Shown here piece after piece: positions 31,370 to 42,731 of a stretch of DNA of 64,000 bases. A program made the position numbers and the translations under genes. The notes below the pieces were generated by a model. That model was not told the DNA's origin and searched no databases. It worked only from the letters and a program-made list of their open reading frames with translations. Source of the DNA: Heligmosomoides polygyrus polygyrus (taxonomy: Eukaryota; Nematoda; Chromadorea; Rhabditida; Heligmosomidae); contig OX377206.1 in the NCBI GenBank assembly GCA_947396885.1, positions 6,648,658 to 6,712,657 of the forward strand, written 5' to 3'. The stretch's first letter is position 1. The number at the start of each line of letters is the position of its first letter.

Positions 31370-31888
31370 GTTAGGCTTAGTGTATTCATGTCAAAGGCCT
31401 CTAAGGATGACGAGTTTCTGAGTTCAAATTCAGTAATTGGTGTGTATACTGCTGTCAAAGGACGGGCGGCTCTCGCGTGTTCCCCAAATCGGTCCAGGGA
31501 TCAGCTCCTGCCCTAACCAACCAAGTCTTCTATTCCTTGGGTTTGTTACCAGACTTATCCGAGAAGAACTAAACAGGTTTCTATATCGGTCGTCATTGAA
31601 AGTTTTCCTGTGCAGGAAAAACGCTTCTAAGTTGTCTTCACAATATCCAATAGGAGTGGAGTGTGTGGCGCATCCCGCACCTGGTTTGATTAGCGCTGAG
31701 CATTATCAGTACACTTCTTCTGTGACCCTCTCAAAGGTTTTTCTCAATAAGAATAACAAAGGTTGGGATAATTCCTTTCTATAAATCTGCCGCACATTCC
31801 ATTTCTTCGAAATATCGCGGGGCTATAAGTGCCCCTTTGGCATATACAGTGACTTGCTATAGCCTCCCGAAGGACGACTCTGTCACCT
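31370..31888. other. Sequence between the unknown gene and unit C
   Basis: No clear exon. Short frames of 60-115 codons lack domains. Homology to the large unit begins at about 31,889. Confidence 0.45.
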
Positions 31889-32389
31889 TTCACAGACAAA
31901 TTGATACATCATTGGTGAACTTGGGGTGTAAGGCTTGGTTGGTCTACGCAGGACGCAAACCATTAATCGATTCGGGACGAACTGGATACTCGGCGCCATC
32001 TTCGATTCTGCTATACGCGGGCATTCTTTGAGGAGTTGCCTTTTTTCTCGTGCTTCTAATTAATCTGGTATTTAATTTCGTTCAAATTATCACTAGCAGT
32101 CTCGATCCAGTACATTTTCAGGCAGAGCTACTGTGTCGGCTCGAGGTACCATGCAGAGCCTACGAAATCTGAGGGACCCGGTGATGGTTAAGCCACTGAT
32201 CAAGTCTGCCGCGCTTGGCAAAGCAATCTCTGTGCCGTCTTACATACGAGCTTATTGTGAAATAGGTGCTATGCGTTTGTTTGTTTGTTGGTTTTTTGTT
32301 TTTGGTTTTTGCTAGCGTGTTTTCTTCCCGTTGAACCGCGACTCGTGTGATTAGTGACGGTTTGATCGGCTCTGACTATGACTGTTAAT

Positions 32390-32740
32390 GCCGCCACAGA
32401 CTTCTGCGGCGCCGCTCGGCGGCGCCCCTGGCCGGCCGGCGGCACCGGCGGCACCACTCAGCGGCTTGACTCATCATCAGTGGGAGCGGTGACGGCGAGG
32501 TACTGTACTGTTTCTAGTGGGGACCGACTGGTGCTTAACAATAACGCGCCCCGATGACGATCGCGCGCCCGCATCGACCGTCTCCGCTCTGGATCCCGCC
32601 GCGAAAGGGCAGAGCGCAGAGCGCAGACAGACAGACGCTGGAGCGGCGCCGCCGGGTGGAATGATTTAAGTCGTCTCTGCCCTATGGTTAAGCATAGGGC
32701 AGCGGCGCCGCCGAGCGGCGCCGCAGAAGTCTGTGGCGGC
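32390..32740. mobile_element. GC-rich TIR element, 351 bp
   Basis: Perfect 37-bp terminal inverted repeats (32,390-32,426 and 32,704-32,740) starting GCCGCCACAGACTTCTGCGG. A TTA on each side (32,386-32,388 and 32,743-32,745) is a possible 3-bp duplication. The related sequence in D (about 54,296-54,325) passes from GACTATGACT to AGGGTTCCTG without it, an empty site. The inside is very GC-rich, with a hairpin (TGCCCTATG arms, about 32,679-32,701). It has no coding frame. Confidence 0.75.
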
Positions 32741-32745
32741 CTTTA

Positions 32746-33752
32746 GGGTTCCTGTTTTCCAGCCGGTACTGTGTCTTGCTTAGGTAGTGTTTACACTTTA
32801 GTCGTCGAACTGCTGATACACTTTGCCTTTGCCTGCCCATAGTAGGATCACATGTTCAGATGTGTATTCATTGTTGGTACTGGCTTCAGTTCATCGTTGT
32901 TCAAATGCTCAGCGACGTGTACAGCGACACCGCTTCGTTCTCCGTCCTGAGTATCACCTTGTTGTTGTCGTTGTTGTTGTTGTTCTCAAAGAAGCCACTA
33001 AGACTGATGAGCTCTCAAAATCGTTGTATTTTAGATTCCGATGAAATTCAAGTAAGAGGTTTGTTACATATCGATTATGTATTAATGCTAAATGAAGCAT
33101 TACATTGCCAAGTATTTTAGTGAGAAATCGTGTATCGTTCACATCAAGCTGAATTAATACCTTTTCCTACGTTGCTATGTGTAAAGGACTCAATTCGTCC
33201 TTCCGTGCGTCCATGCAGAACTACTGGTCACTACATTGACGAACTTCCCAGCAGGTGAAATGATTGGCTGTTCCGCAGAGCACTAATCGATACGTATGCT
33301 TTACCCGGTCTCTGTCGTCGCTCCCATGTCGGAGTATGAACAGGCCCCTGGGACTTCTTTTGTATTGCACTGGTTTCCAGGAGAAATTCTGTCATAGCGA
33401 GAATATCGGCAGCCAGCTGGCTAAAGAATGACAGATGCAGGATGATAATTACCGTTCGTTGTTAACTACATCGCTCCCATCGAGATGGCAAAGCTACGAG
33501 CTGAGTCTTGTTGCCTTCGTGTGATCCAGCCAAAACAAGCGGAAGATCACCACCAGGAAACAAGGAGCCAGGTATGTCTTTTGCAGTTCACATTCTTTCC
33601 TTCATTTGTGAAGAACCTTATAACCGTGGTGAGCACCAAGCAAGCATGTTTGCCGGAGATAAGGAAACTAGCAGAAGGGGAGGACTGGACATCGTCGAAC
33701 ATTTTATGTAAATGCAGAAATTTTTTTCATATCAGTACCAGGATAGGCCGTT

Positions 33753-33790
<38 letters not shown>

Positions 33791-34650
33791 GGTAGAACAC
33801 AGTCCTACTCGTGCTCCTGTTCGCTTCGAAATCTTAGAGTATTGTTGCTGCTTTTTTTTTATTTGTAAGGACGTGAATTGGCTTCTTCTGCGGGACAGTC
33901 CTATGTCTTCAGTTTTTGCCATCAGTGAGGGCAGCGGCTTAAATAGCGTTTGTTCCCCCTTTTTATATTCAGGCGTAGTTTTTTCAACGTAGGTTCGCTT
34001 GACCTAAACATCTTTCGGGGAGTTTCCATACTTGGTCGGCTGCGCGACAGAATAGGATTCCTCCATATTGATTAAATAATCGTGTACAACTGACATCATT
34101 ATGCTCAGTCACTTCCGCTCTACATGGTGGGACGCTGTTGAAAAGCCTCGGGAGATAAAATGCCCTGTATCAAATTGCCTTTGCAATTTCGAGAAACGTC
34201 AGAGCTCACAAGAGAGGCCCATGAACTTCCCCCAAAGATTCTCAGCGTGACCTATATGGTCTTGTAGAGCATCGGACAAGCCTCCAGAGATAAAATACTA
34301 TCTGCACCAATTCATTTTTCTAGGAACAAACGTCTTATTGTTCTTCATTCGTAGTCAACGGCTATGGGACAAAACCATGAAACAAGTAAAAAACAAGATT
34401 TTGCCACATAAGCAGCATCCTACAAAAGCCAGTGAGGAACAACCTCCTCCAAGGTCCCGTTTTCATCATATACCTTTGAAATCCGGTGCGAAGGTGGAAA
34501 GTGGTCGGCCGACAGCGTGTTCAGATGAGAACGACATTTTCAGTACACTTATGTGAAAATATGGCCCGGGTTCATAATGTCCAGCCGTAAGGTATACGAA
34601 TTTGTGTGCAGTTACGGTGTCATTGGGGATATGGTATGATATGGTGGTGG
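32746..34650. other. Unit C sequence, no supported gene
   Basis: Collinear with A 600-2,400. It contains TTG microsatellites at about 32,959-32,989 and 33,754-33,791, whose lengths differ from the other units. Leucine- or asparagine-run frames here come from the microsatellite. Confidence 0.55.
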
Positions 34651-34659
34651 TGCAGATAC

Positions 34660-35075
34660 GCATCGTTTGAAAAACTAGCACACATGAAGGCGCAAATAGA
34701 CAGCCTTGGTTTATTGTAAGCACTGATAGTCTAAAATTGACTCCTGTGATCATGAGAAGGCGTAATAACAACAAACTAAATAATATGGGCAGGAATATTG
34801 GCAGTGCGCGGACTCGAACTCAAAAGCCCGCCGGTTTTCTTCTATGAGGAGGTACTATTACCTACTGCGCCACCAAGGCACATATCGTAGGGTATCATAC
34901 GGGTTGATGAGGGTTGCGCACACGTTTTCACACCTCTTTTCAAGGTCTTTCAAAAAGCGTTCAGCAAAAACTAACTGTGGTTCTGGACTCCGCTCACAGG
35001 ACCCAACATCCTGTCAAAAATTTCACCGGAAAAGCTCTCCTTGAGTTGGAAACCTTTCCTTACAAGCAATGGCTT
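34660..35075 (-). repeat. Dispersed repeat with tRNA-like head, copy C
   Basis: Unit C copy; the tRNA-like core is about 34,805-34,881. It shares the deletion of about 48 bases with copy A, which groups A and C for this segment. Confidence 0.65.
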
Positions 35076-35470
35076 GAAGTTGGGCAGTTCTTCTTGGCGG
35101 CGGTTGTGGAACAGTGTCTGGAGAGTCATGATGCTTATACCGCTGCCCCTCGATTAAACCTTCGCCTATCGATGTTTCCCAAAAAATTGCTTTCCGCAAA
35201 TTTGCGCGGTCTTTCAGACGATCACTACGGGAGCACTTGCATGGCGTGCCACTACCGTAGCACCCAAATAACCCCCTGAGCGAAGTATGGACGAGATCGG
35301 TGGCCATGACCTTATTCGACCGTACCTACCGTAATGGACCGAAATTTCAGAAACGGATGTCAGATTCGTGATCAGCAGCCCAAGTAACCCTCTAGGCGAG
35401 ATTTGGGCGAGAAGTTTTTTTTCGACCTCTGGTGCCCCGAAAGTACAGTAGTGCCCATTTTTCCGCTTAA

Positions 35471-35699
35471 GGGCCTGTTCATACTTCGCGACAAGAGCGA
35501 CTTGTCGCCCGTGCAAAACATGCACATCGGTTAAAACCGAGAGCGTGCCGCCGAAAAGTGTTCATACTCGAGCGCCGGCGTTGTCGCTCCAGCCGCTCTA
35601 GTCGCTCTAGTCGCTGCTGTCGCTTGTTCATACTTCCACACGCTGCGCACGCCACGCGCTGCGCTCTTGTCGCTGCTGTCATGAAGTATGAATAGGCCC
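35471..35699. mobile_element. PIF/Harbinger-like MITE (type 2), copy C
   Basis: Same insertion in unit C, with TAA on both sides (35,468-35,470 and 35,700-35,702). Confidence 0.75.
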
Positions 35700-36174
35700 T
35701 AAAGCACTCAACTCCATTAAAAATCAATAAAATCGATCGATAATGACCATCCTGAAGGTAATGCTAAATAGTGTGAAGGCCACCACACTCACGCGACTCC
35801 CATCTCCAACGGTCAATCGTGCGCAAAAATCGATAAAATCGACCGATAGTAGCCACGTGAATGCCGCACGGCTGCCACCGCACTGGCTCCGCGCAAGTTT
35901 ACACGTGTCTGTCGACTCACTTTGACCGGTTAGACATGTATGAGCGAGTTTCACGTGTTTAACAGGTCGAACACCGCCTTATGAGGATAAAAGCGACACA
36001 CGGACTCAGTGACACATGCGCGGACGCACCAGGTCGGTTGTGCATGGAAGGATGGCTTCCGCCAGAACGCACCTCCACCCGAGCACGTTCAGGATGTGCT
36101 CGTTCTCCGTGAGCAGCGTCGAGCAGGTGAGCGTGTTTATCTGCACGAAACTCTTATCGCTCAGCGAGAAGACT

Positions 36175-36392
36175 CCACCACAACGATGCTCTTAACAACG
36201 CAAGTGAAAAGCAGGACATGCCACCAGTTGGTCTCACGTGGACAGTTTGTGCTTGTTTCCCAATGGATTGATGAACGCTGGATGAATCGAGACAACTTAC
36301 AATATGGCTGTGGTCGAGAAGCACAAAGTTTTCGAGAAACTGACGATCTATTTTCATGGATTTGACGATTACGAAACCAAGGACATGTGCTA
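36175..36392 (+). pseudogene. ECT-2-like BRCT fragment, unit C
   Basis: Same truncated fragment as in A (3,936-4,150), with the same internal deletion, so the deletion predates the A/C split. Confidence 0.55.
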
Positions 36393-37779
36393 GCCAGTGA
36401 GTCCAACGCCTTCTATTCTTTCTTCATAGTTGTTCGTGCAAATCTGACTCTTTCCACTTCAGGACTAATTCCCTAGTTCAAGTTTGAGTGTTTTTCGTTG
36501 ATCCGATGGCTGTGAATTGGTGCTTTCCTGACAGTGAGTAGACAATCATTTACTTTGACCCAATCCAATTAAGTTAGGCCCGCATCGTCAAATTAGGATT
36601 TTCGCGAAGTTGCAAACTCGAAACGGCTACTTAGAATCCCCCTGCGTAGCACTCTTCCAATTTGAACATACTGAATGGCAACAGGTGTCTCACCATCATA
36701 CCCAGGTTCTACCACGTCGTTTCAATATTGACATGAAGATGAACACTACATGCGCGTTCCCTTTCCGGATCAAACTGTCGCAACGCAACTGGTACGCTTT
36801 CAACGCTGCACAGGACCCTCACATATATAGCCAGCATGTCGTGTTCATTTTTGAAATTTTTCTTTTAAATTTTTCTATATGGTTGAAATAGTTCATCTGA
36901 ATAAACTCGTTATTGCACTATAGTGCTAACGTCCGGCTCGAATGTATATCAAGACAGTGCAGACGGACAAAATCTGCACTTATTTGTTCATGAGCGTTTT
37001 CATGGCCGTCGTAAGACATTGTATATACGAGATACCCGTTCAAATTGTTCCCGTAATATCCCGTAGGAGTACTGTGCGTGGCACTTCCCGGCCCTCATTG
37101 TCGTATGCCTTCTCTGGACAGCCGCATACAACAAAATAGTGGTTCGACGCCGCTCCAAATCCTTTCAGTAGTGTTTAGTAGGATATGATACAAAAGCAAC
37201 GTGCACAGGCAGTAGCCCACTTAAGAGCTGCAGACATCGATCCTCCGCGCTGAGCAATCGATATCGGTGGTTCTCTTATGGCAGACTATGTATGTCTAAA
37301 CCACCATAGGTGAAGGTGTGTATACTGAGTGATCGTTGTTCTAAAATCGAAAGCAGTTTATCGATATTAATTGTCGGAGTCGATACCGTGTAGCTGCAGT
37401 GGCCATCGTCGATCATATTCACGCCAATCCAAGGCGGCTCTTATGCTATCAAATCCGTGGGAAATTCGATAAAAATCGATAGGTACGAATTCAGGGATAT
37501 TAGAGGGCACGCCGGCAAGGCATCTTAAAACGGGGATGTCAGCCAGACCCCGGAGATTTCTGCCTTGCCTAGTTCTGTGCTCTCCTCATCAGCCAGCTTA
37601 GTACGTGTTAGCGATTTAAAGGAGGCAGTGCGGGAACTTCTCAGAAAAGTGGGTATGGGCACTGACGACTTCATAGAAATCTGCCGGCACTTCCGATCGC
37701 TCTTACTTCCATCACAATATGTAGTCCTAGCTCCACTTTACATTCGTCCTCAGTTGTGCTGCTGTAGTTAAGTAAGGAA

Positions 37780-38620
37780 TTCGTAAGATAGGCCTGCAGC
37801 CTTATAGCTTCTGATTGAAATGAAGAGAAAAACACATTACTAAAAGAAAATGCAATGGAGACATTGGTCGCTCACCTAAATGATCTTGACCTGGTCTGAA
37901 TGGTCTCTAACCTCAAATTCATGTGGAAATCAGATGCATCCTAACAGAAGGGGTGAATGAGGATTGGAGGACCAAAATAAAGCGAGAAAGCTCAGCTGAG
38001 TTGATACTGTGAAGGTAAGTTAGAGGTATAATGCCCTCGAAGAACAAATTAGACTGCGCAATTCCTACAGAAATCCGAACTACTTAGCCAAATATGCATT
38101 GGGTTACGGTGGCAAGAGATTCCGGTCGATCTCTACTATCCAGTGTTGATTTGTCTCCACTGCTCTCTGAATTCTGTGCCTCGTACCGCAGAATAGTTGT
38201 TGGGTAGTCTCCACTCCGAAAAGACACTGAATACCAGCAGCTAACTGATCGTCATTGAAACCACTGTACAGCCACAGAACCCAAATAACCTAGACTGAGA
38301 AGAAGAAACGTGAGATACTTAACCGATTCACTTAAGAATTTTATGCTGCCAGCACATGAACAGTAATCGCTCGATTTTTTTGAGGATGAACCTCAAAGAT
38401 TCTCCAAGGGTGTCACGAATGAAGAACATCTTCATTGCTCACAATGCAAGGCAAGCGAAAGACCGTACAGCTGTCGTCCCTCACACCACTCTTCCTCGCG
38501 TCTCGTTATAAGCTAGGCTAACCGTCTACAGACGGCTTCGCACTGTAAACGCATCCAAATTAGAAGCTGCCAAGCTGGTCGGGAGAAGGAGCAGAAAAAG
38601 ACAAGTGACTGATTGTGTGC
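37780..38620. other. Non-coding stretch of unit C
   Basis: Aligns with A 5,540-6,557. No gene or RNA supported. Confidence 0.5.
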
Positions 38621-38889
38621 TTAGGGCCTGTTCATACTCCGCGACGGGAGCGACAAGTCAAAGTATACCTATCGATTCGTGCCGATCTATCGCCTGAAAA
38701 AAATTGAGACGCATGCTTTGGCCCATCGCGGAGCATGAACAAGCCTTCGGTTAGATAAATCGCGGCTGAAGCGTACGGTGGAATAAGAAGTACAATCTCA
38801 GTTTGGGTGATCCTGATGACGTTTTATCTCTTCGTCGCTTTACTACAGCTTTCGGGTCGCTTTAAAGGGAGGCTTGGCAACTGTGCATA

Positions 38890-39960
38890 AGGTAGGGAAA
38901 AAAGAAAAAAAAGAAAAAATTCAAATTGCCTCTGCTGTTTCGAGAAAAATCAGAGCTCAGATCACAGCACGGATTTATCCTATTGTGTAGGGAGGCCACG
39001 TTGTTTGATAACATCAAAATTGAACGTAAAACTCTGCAAGGAGGACACACACTACAATGCTTGAGAAGACCTTTCTCTCCATTTCCGTCTAGCGGAGCAC
39101 GCCTCTGACTAGGAGAAAGAGATATCAACATTACTCGTGTGCTAGCAGAGCCAATACAACCTTGTTCTTTAAAGTTGTGTCTTGTGTTATGTGAAATGAC
39201 GTCATATATATGGAGGTCTTTCAGAACTTGCAATGCTGTCACACCTGGTCAGATGACGTTTTCCAAAAGTGCATACCACCTCCAGTATACATATATAGGT
39301 ACGTGTTCATCTGATACCGTTTCTACCACGGATGTAACGTTATCGTGTTTCCCACTATAGGAATCCTGTAAAACAGGGATACCCACAGCCGACTGGCTAA
39401 ACAAGGTGAGCACTGTCAAATACCGACGCCGGAGTTCCAGAGCAGTAGTCAGAACGTGTGAACTGAGCCTTATCTCATATTGGTTAGGCGCTATTTCGAA
39501 GAATGCCGACTACAACAGCCGAATGGGAAGAAACTTTGGTAAGCTCGTGTTTCGTTTCGTGATCAACTCGCAACTGGAAGTGTAAGTGGGCAGGAGTGAA
39601 GATAGCGGATCTATCCTAGTCGGTCGGAGCGGGAGCGAGAGTATTTCTACTCACAGTTCCCTTGCTTCAAGTTGTCCGAGTATCGTCGTCCTCGACGATC
39701 CCAACCCCGTCATCTTATCACTCCGCCCGTTACAGGTTGTGGAGGAGACCTGACTGTAGATAGTGCTCCTCTCTTGGTCACGAGAGCCCCAACTCGGCTC
39801 CTTTGTCCTCTCTCCGTGCTCCTCCGCCTTCTACCTTCCCCCATCACTGTAGCCGCTATATTGCCTGCGGTAATAAACGTAGTATACCAAGTCCTAACCG
39901 CCTCTATCTCTCTATACCGAGAGCTTCACCTGCTGCTTTTACGATATTGATAGCTCTGGG
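38890..39960. other. Unit C-specific stretch
   Basis: Replaces the A-specific 6,838-9,830 region. Only patches near 39,500-39,680 resemble A 8,830-8,960. It contains an A-rich run (38,897-38,919). Frames of 60-126 codons show no domain. Confidence 0.45.
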
Positions 39961-40194
39961 CAACTTCAAGTTCAGGTGTGACGTGATAGTGCAGACATAG
40001 CTGCTACCCTAGGGTTCCCCTCCCGACCAGGATAGGTCTCAGATATGTCTCAGATAGCATTTTTCCTCCAGTATGACCGATTTAATCACAGTAATCTTTC
40101 TAAGTGTTTGCGAGATAAGTGAAAGTTTAGATACAGTGGAAAAGTCTTAATGAGCTGGTACTCTAAATATCTTCCAACCTCCCTCACTTTGCAG

Positions 40195-40500
40195 AATGCG
40201 TCAGAAACGGGGAGAGAAGTAGCTGAACAGCGAAAACTGCGTGTTTATGGTAACGATTCCGATCCTGATGTTGTTGTTCTTGATGACGAACGAATCTACT
40301 GAATCTACGAATCTACTTTCAATCAATCTGCATCTGCGACCAGGTCAGTAGTGTTTTTGCCTAGATTTCAGCCTGCAACACCCCTTTGTTGTTTCAGATT
40401 TGCTTAACACAGTGCAATTTAAGGTCTCCTACGACCCCATGATGCGATGTCACACACGAGGATGCGAAATCGAAAAAATTGAAGGAAATTGCAGAAGGAA
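40195..40500 (+). pseudogene. Possible two-exon gene remnant, unit C
   Basis: The counterpart of 10,050-10,350 in A. The first frame reaches VVLDDERIY and then a TGA at about 40,300, followed by a local sequence duplication (AATCTAC words), so it is more decayed than in A. Confidence 0.35.
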
Positions 40501-41411
40501 CGCTCAACTTTACTGATTTTGGAATGGAGCAGATGGATATGGGGATTGTAGGTATGGCCACTTTGTTAAATGATTACCCTATTCAAACTTCATACAGTTA
40601 GAATCAAAATAGAGCACTCCCACCCAAAACCGCTTGGGAAGAAGCGAAAGGGTCCGATTCGGCGTTTCCCTCCAGTTATTAGTTTCGAGCGTTTCTTTTC
40701 CATCCTTGAAATCGGTGTAAACTTTTCTGATAGCATCGAGCAGTAGTTTTTGCGCGTTCTGACGTTTGCAATTATAAACTTTCAGTTTTTTTAAGTAAAA
40801 CATCCGATTTGAGAATGTCTACGTTGTGTCCTTCCACTCAACAGTTTGGCAGCTAAAAAGGCGGTACAATTTGATGAGGTGCTTGACGATACATCACAAG
40901 GGTCCCGAATGGAAATTGCACTTCACGAACTATCTGTGGTCGGCGCATGGGACGCTATTTCGCCATAGATTGTGCTCGAGTTCGCTTGCTTTTGCTTTCG
41001 ATTCATCCTCACCGAATTTCATATACCTTTCAGTGTCATTATGTTCGCAGGAAGAAAGCGACGATGGCTTGCCTGTTTTAAATGTACGCAATTTAGGCAG
41101 ATTCCCCTCTATGTTGGACTGATGAAACAACAGGTGCTGTCGAAAATTCTGAAGCAGGTACTATCAAAAGACGTCCATGTACATGACATTTAAGTTCTAT
41201 TTCATCTAGTTGGTCTTCACCGTTCCAATTTTCATCATATTTGCTAAAAGCTGAGCCGTGTTTAAGGGACAGAAATCACTTCAGCCGCATGGAATTATTT
41301 CGCCTCATCAGCAAAAATTACTTGCTGCCGAACGGATTTCAAGAATGTGTCTACGAGGCTATGAAGAGAGGATGAATTTGAAAATATGATTTCGAGGTAA
41401 GATGATAACTC

Positions 41412-41642
41412 TGACTAGGATGGGTGCGGGAAGACGTGGGTATGGTAGCCCTTGTTACAAAGATAAACGTGCGACGGTGGTTCAGATTTATTATCAGAGG
41501 AAGAGAGTGAGTGGTGGAGCCCAACCGGTGCTCACCACGTTACTTGAGAGAGTGCCGCTTATCGCCTAATACAGCCCAGCAGCCGCCCCTATTGGAGGGA
41601 GCGGCGCCTTACAAAGGGTGCAAGAGGTCGTAGACGACGACA
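41412..41642 (-). repeat. 3' LTR (231 bp)
   Basis: The same 231 bp as the 5' LTR with one substitution. Directly upstream on the coding strand lies CGCCCCGCGGAG, a poor polypurine tract, so second-strand priming may use a weak or atypical tract. Confidence 0.95.
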
Positions 41643-41729
41643 CTCCGCGGGGCGACAAGTACATTTTATACATAACTATCAATACAATCCTATCGATTTG
41701 GTCGTTGTGGTTGAAGCAGCGGCTCGTTG

Positions 41730-41930
41730 AACATAGGAGGGTACGGTTTGGGGTGCAGCTTGTCGAACATGGAGACGGCTTGAAGAAGATCGGCTCGATG
41801 TTCAGCTCGTTGACAATGGAGACAGCTTGACGTTGAATCGGCTCGATGTTCAGCTCGTTGACAATGAAGACAGCTTGGCGTTGGATCGGTGTGAGGTGCG
41901 GCTCGTTGAAGATGATGATGACGTATTAAA
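41730..41930 (-). repeat. 48-bp tandem repeats near the 3' LTR
   Basis: About four imperfect copies with a 48-bp period (CGGCTCGATG at 41,791 and again at 41,839), diverging toward both ends. A period of 16 codons keeps one frame open on the minus strand (41,690-41,995) with repeated CLHCQRAEHRAD. That frame overlaps the end of the third ORF, so the repeats could extend a Cys/His product or just be a non-coding 3' feature. Confidence 0.65.
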
Positions 41931-42444
41931 GACGAGGCCGTTTCACTTGAGGTCGTCCCTGGTGACACAGCAACTGGTTGTGACCGAGGCCACAACTAGC
42001 GCATTTCACCTGGCAGTCGTCCCCGTGGGACGGTTTCAGGCATTTCAAGCATAGATTAAGCTTGGATGCCTGAACCGTCCTCGATACGGGGTCTGCATAT
42101 TTCATGCATCGGCCGGAGTAATGCGAATCGCGATTCTCCTCGACCGTGCAGAATATGCAGTTCGACTTGGGCGCCGTCCTCGTGAGCACCACCTCAGTTC
42201 TCTCCATGACGGTGTCCATGGCCGTTTGCAGATACTGTAAACGGGAGGAGATTAGCTGAACTGACTTGTTCAGCTCCTTCACTGCTTTCAGCACAGCTGA
42301 TATCGCAGCATCGTCCGAAGCAAGCAGTTCCATGGCCTCATTGAGTTCGGGAGTGGTGATTGAACGGTCGGACGACATATTAGCTGACGGTAAAGTTGTG
42401 AATTTGGATCTCCTTTTATACGCCGGGGTCGTCAACCGTATCAT
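41926..42444 (-). CDS. Third ORF: nucleocapsid-like zinc-knuckle protein (172 aa)
   Basis: An ATG-started frame inside the element, between the envelope stop and the 3' LTR. The N-terminal half is helical and coiled-coil-like (ELNEAMELLASDDAA, VKELNKSVQLISSRLQ). The C-terminal half has three Cys/His groups: CIFC...H...C, CLKCLKPSHGDDC and CASCGLGHNQLLC, then a basic tail. The spacing parallels the three knuckles of this element's own Gag (about residues 402-465) and of BEL-type Gags generally. It may be a captured or duplicated Gag end, a regulator, or an RNA chaperone. I know no standard BEL/Pao gene in this place. Confidence 0.75.
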   Translation of the reverse strand: MIRLTTPAYKRRSKFTTLPSANMSSDRSITTPELNEAMELLASDDAAISAVLKAVKELNKSVQLISSRLQYLQTAMDTVMERTEVVLTRTAPKSNCIFCTVEENRDSHYSGRCMKYADPVSRTVQASKLNLCLKCLKPSHGDDCQVKCASCGLGHNQLLCHQGRPQVKRPRL

Positions 42445-42731
42445 TCCAAATCGCCTAAAACACAGCTGGGTAGCCTAACTAAGCACTTGGTTGTAGATTC
42501 CACTTATCATCTCATCGGGCTCTACTCGGTTGGCTACTTAGGATGCGACCAAGGACTGGGGCCGCCGAGCCACGAGATAGTGGAATAGCTGTGGAGGATC
42601 TGTGAGATAATTGACTAATATGTGCATCACATAAATATTAGTACAAATATTTGTATAGATATAGAATTAATCGATCTTTTGACCTAACTATGGGATTCCT
42701 TGCCGCTTTTTGAAGGAATATGTGTAATTGA
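42445..42731. other. Gap between envelope stop and third ORF
   Basis: About 290 bp without a frame. A splice acceptor for a subgenomic message of the third ORF would be expected here; no single clear candidate stands out. Confidence 0.4.

Noticed and set aside
33704..33922. Asparagine-run minus-strand frame and leucine-run + frame
   Set aside because: Produced by the TTG microsatellite, whose length differs between units.
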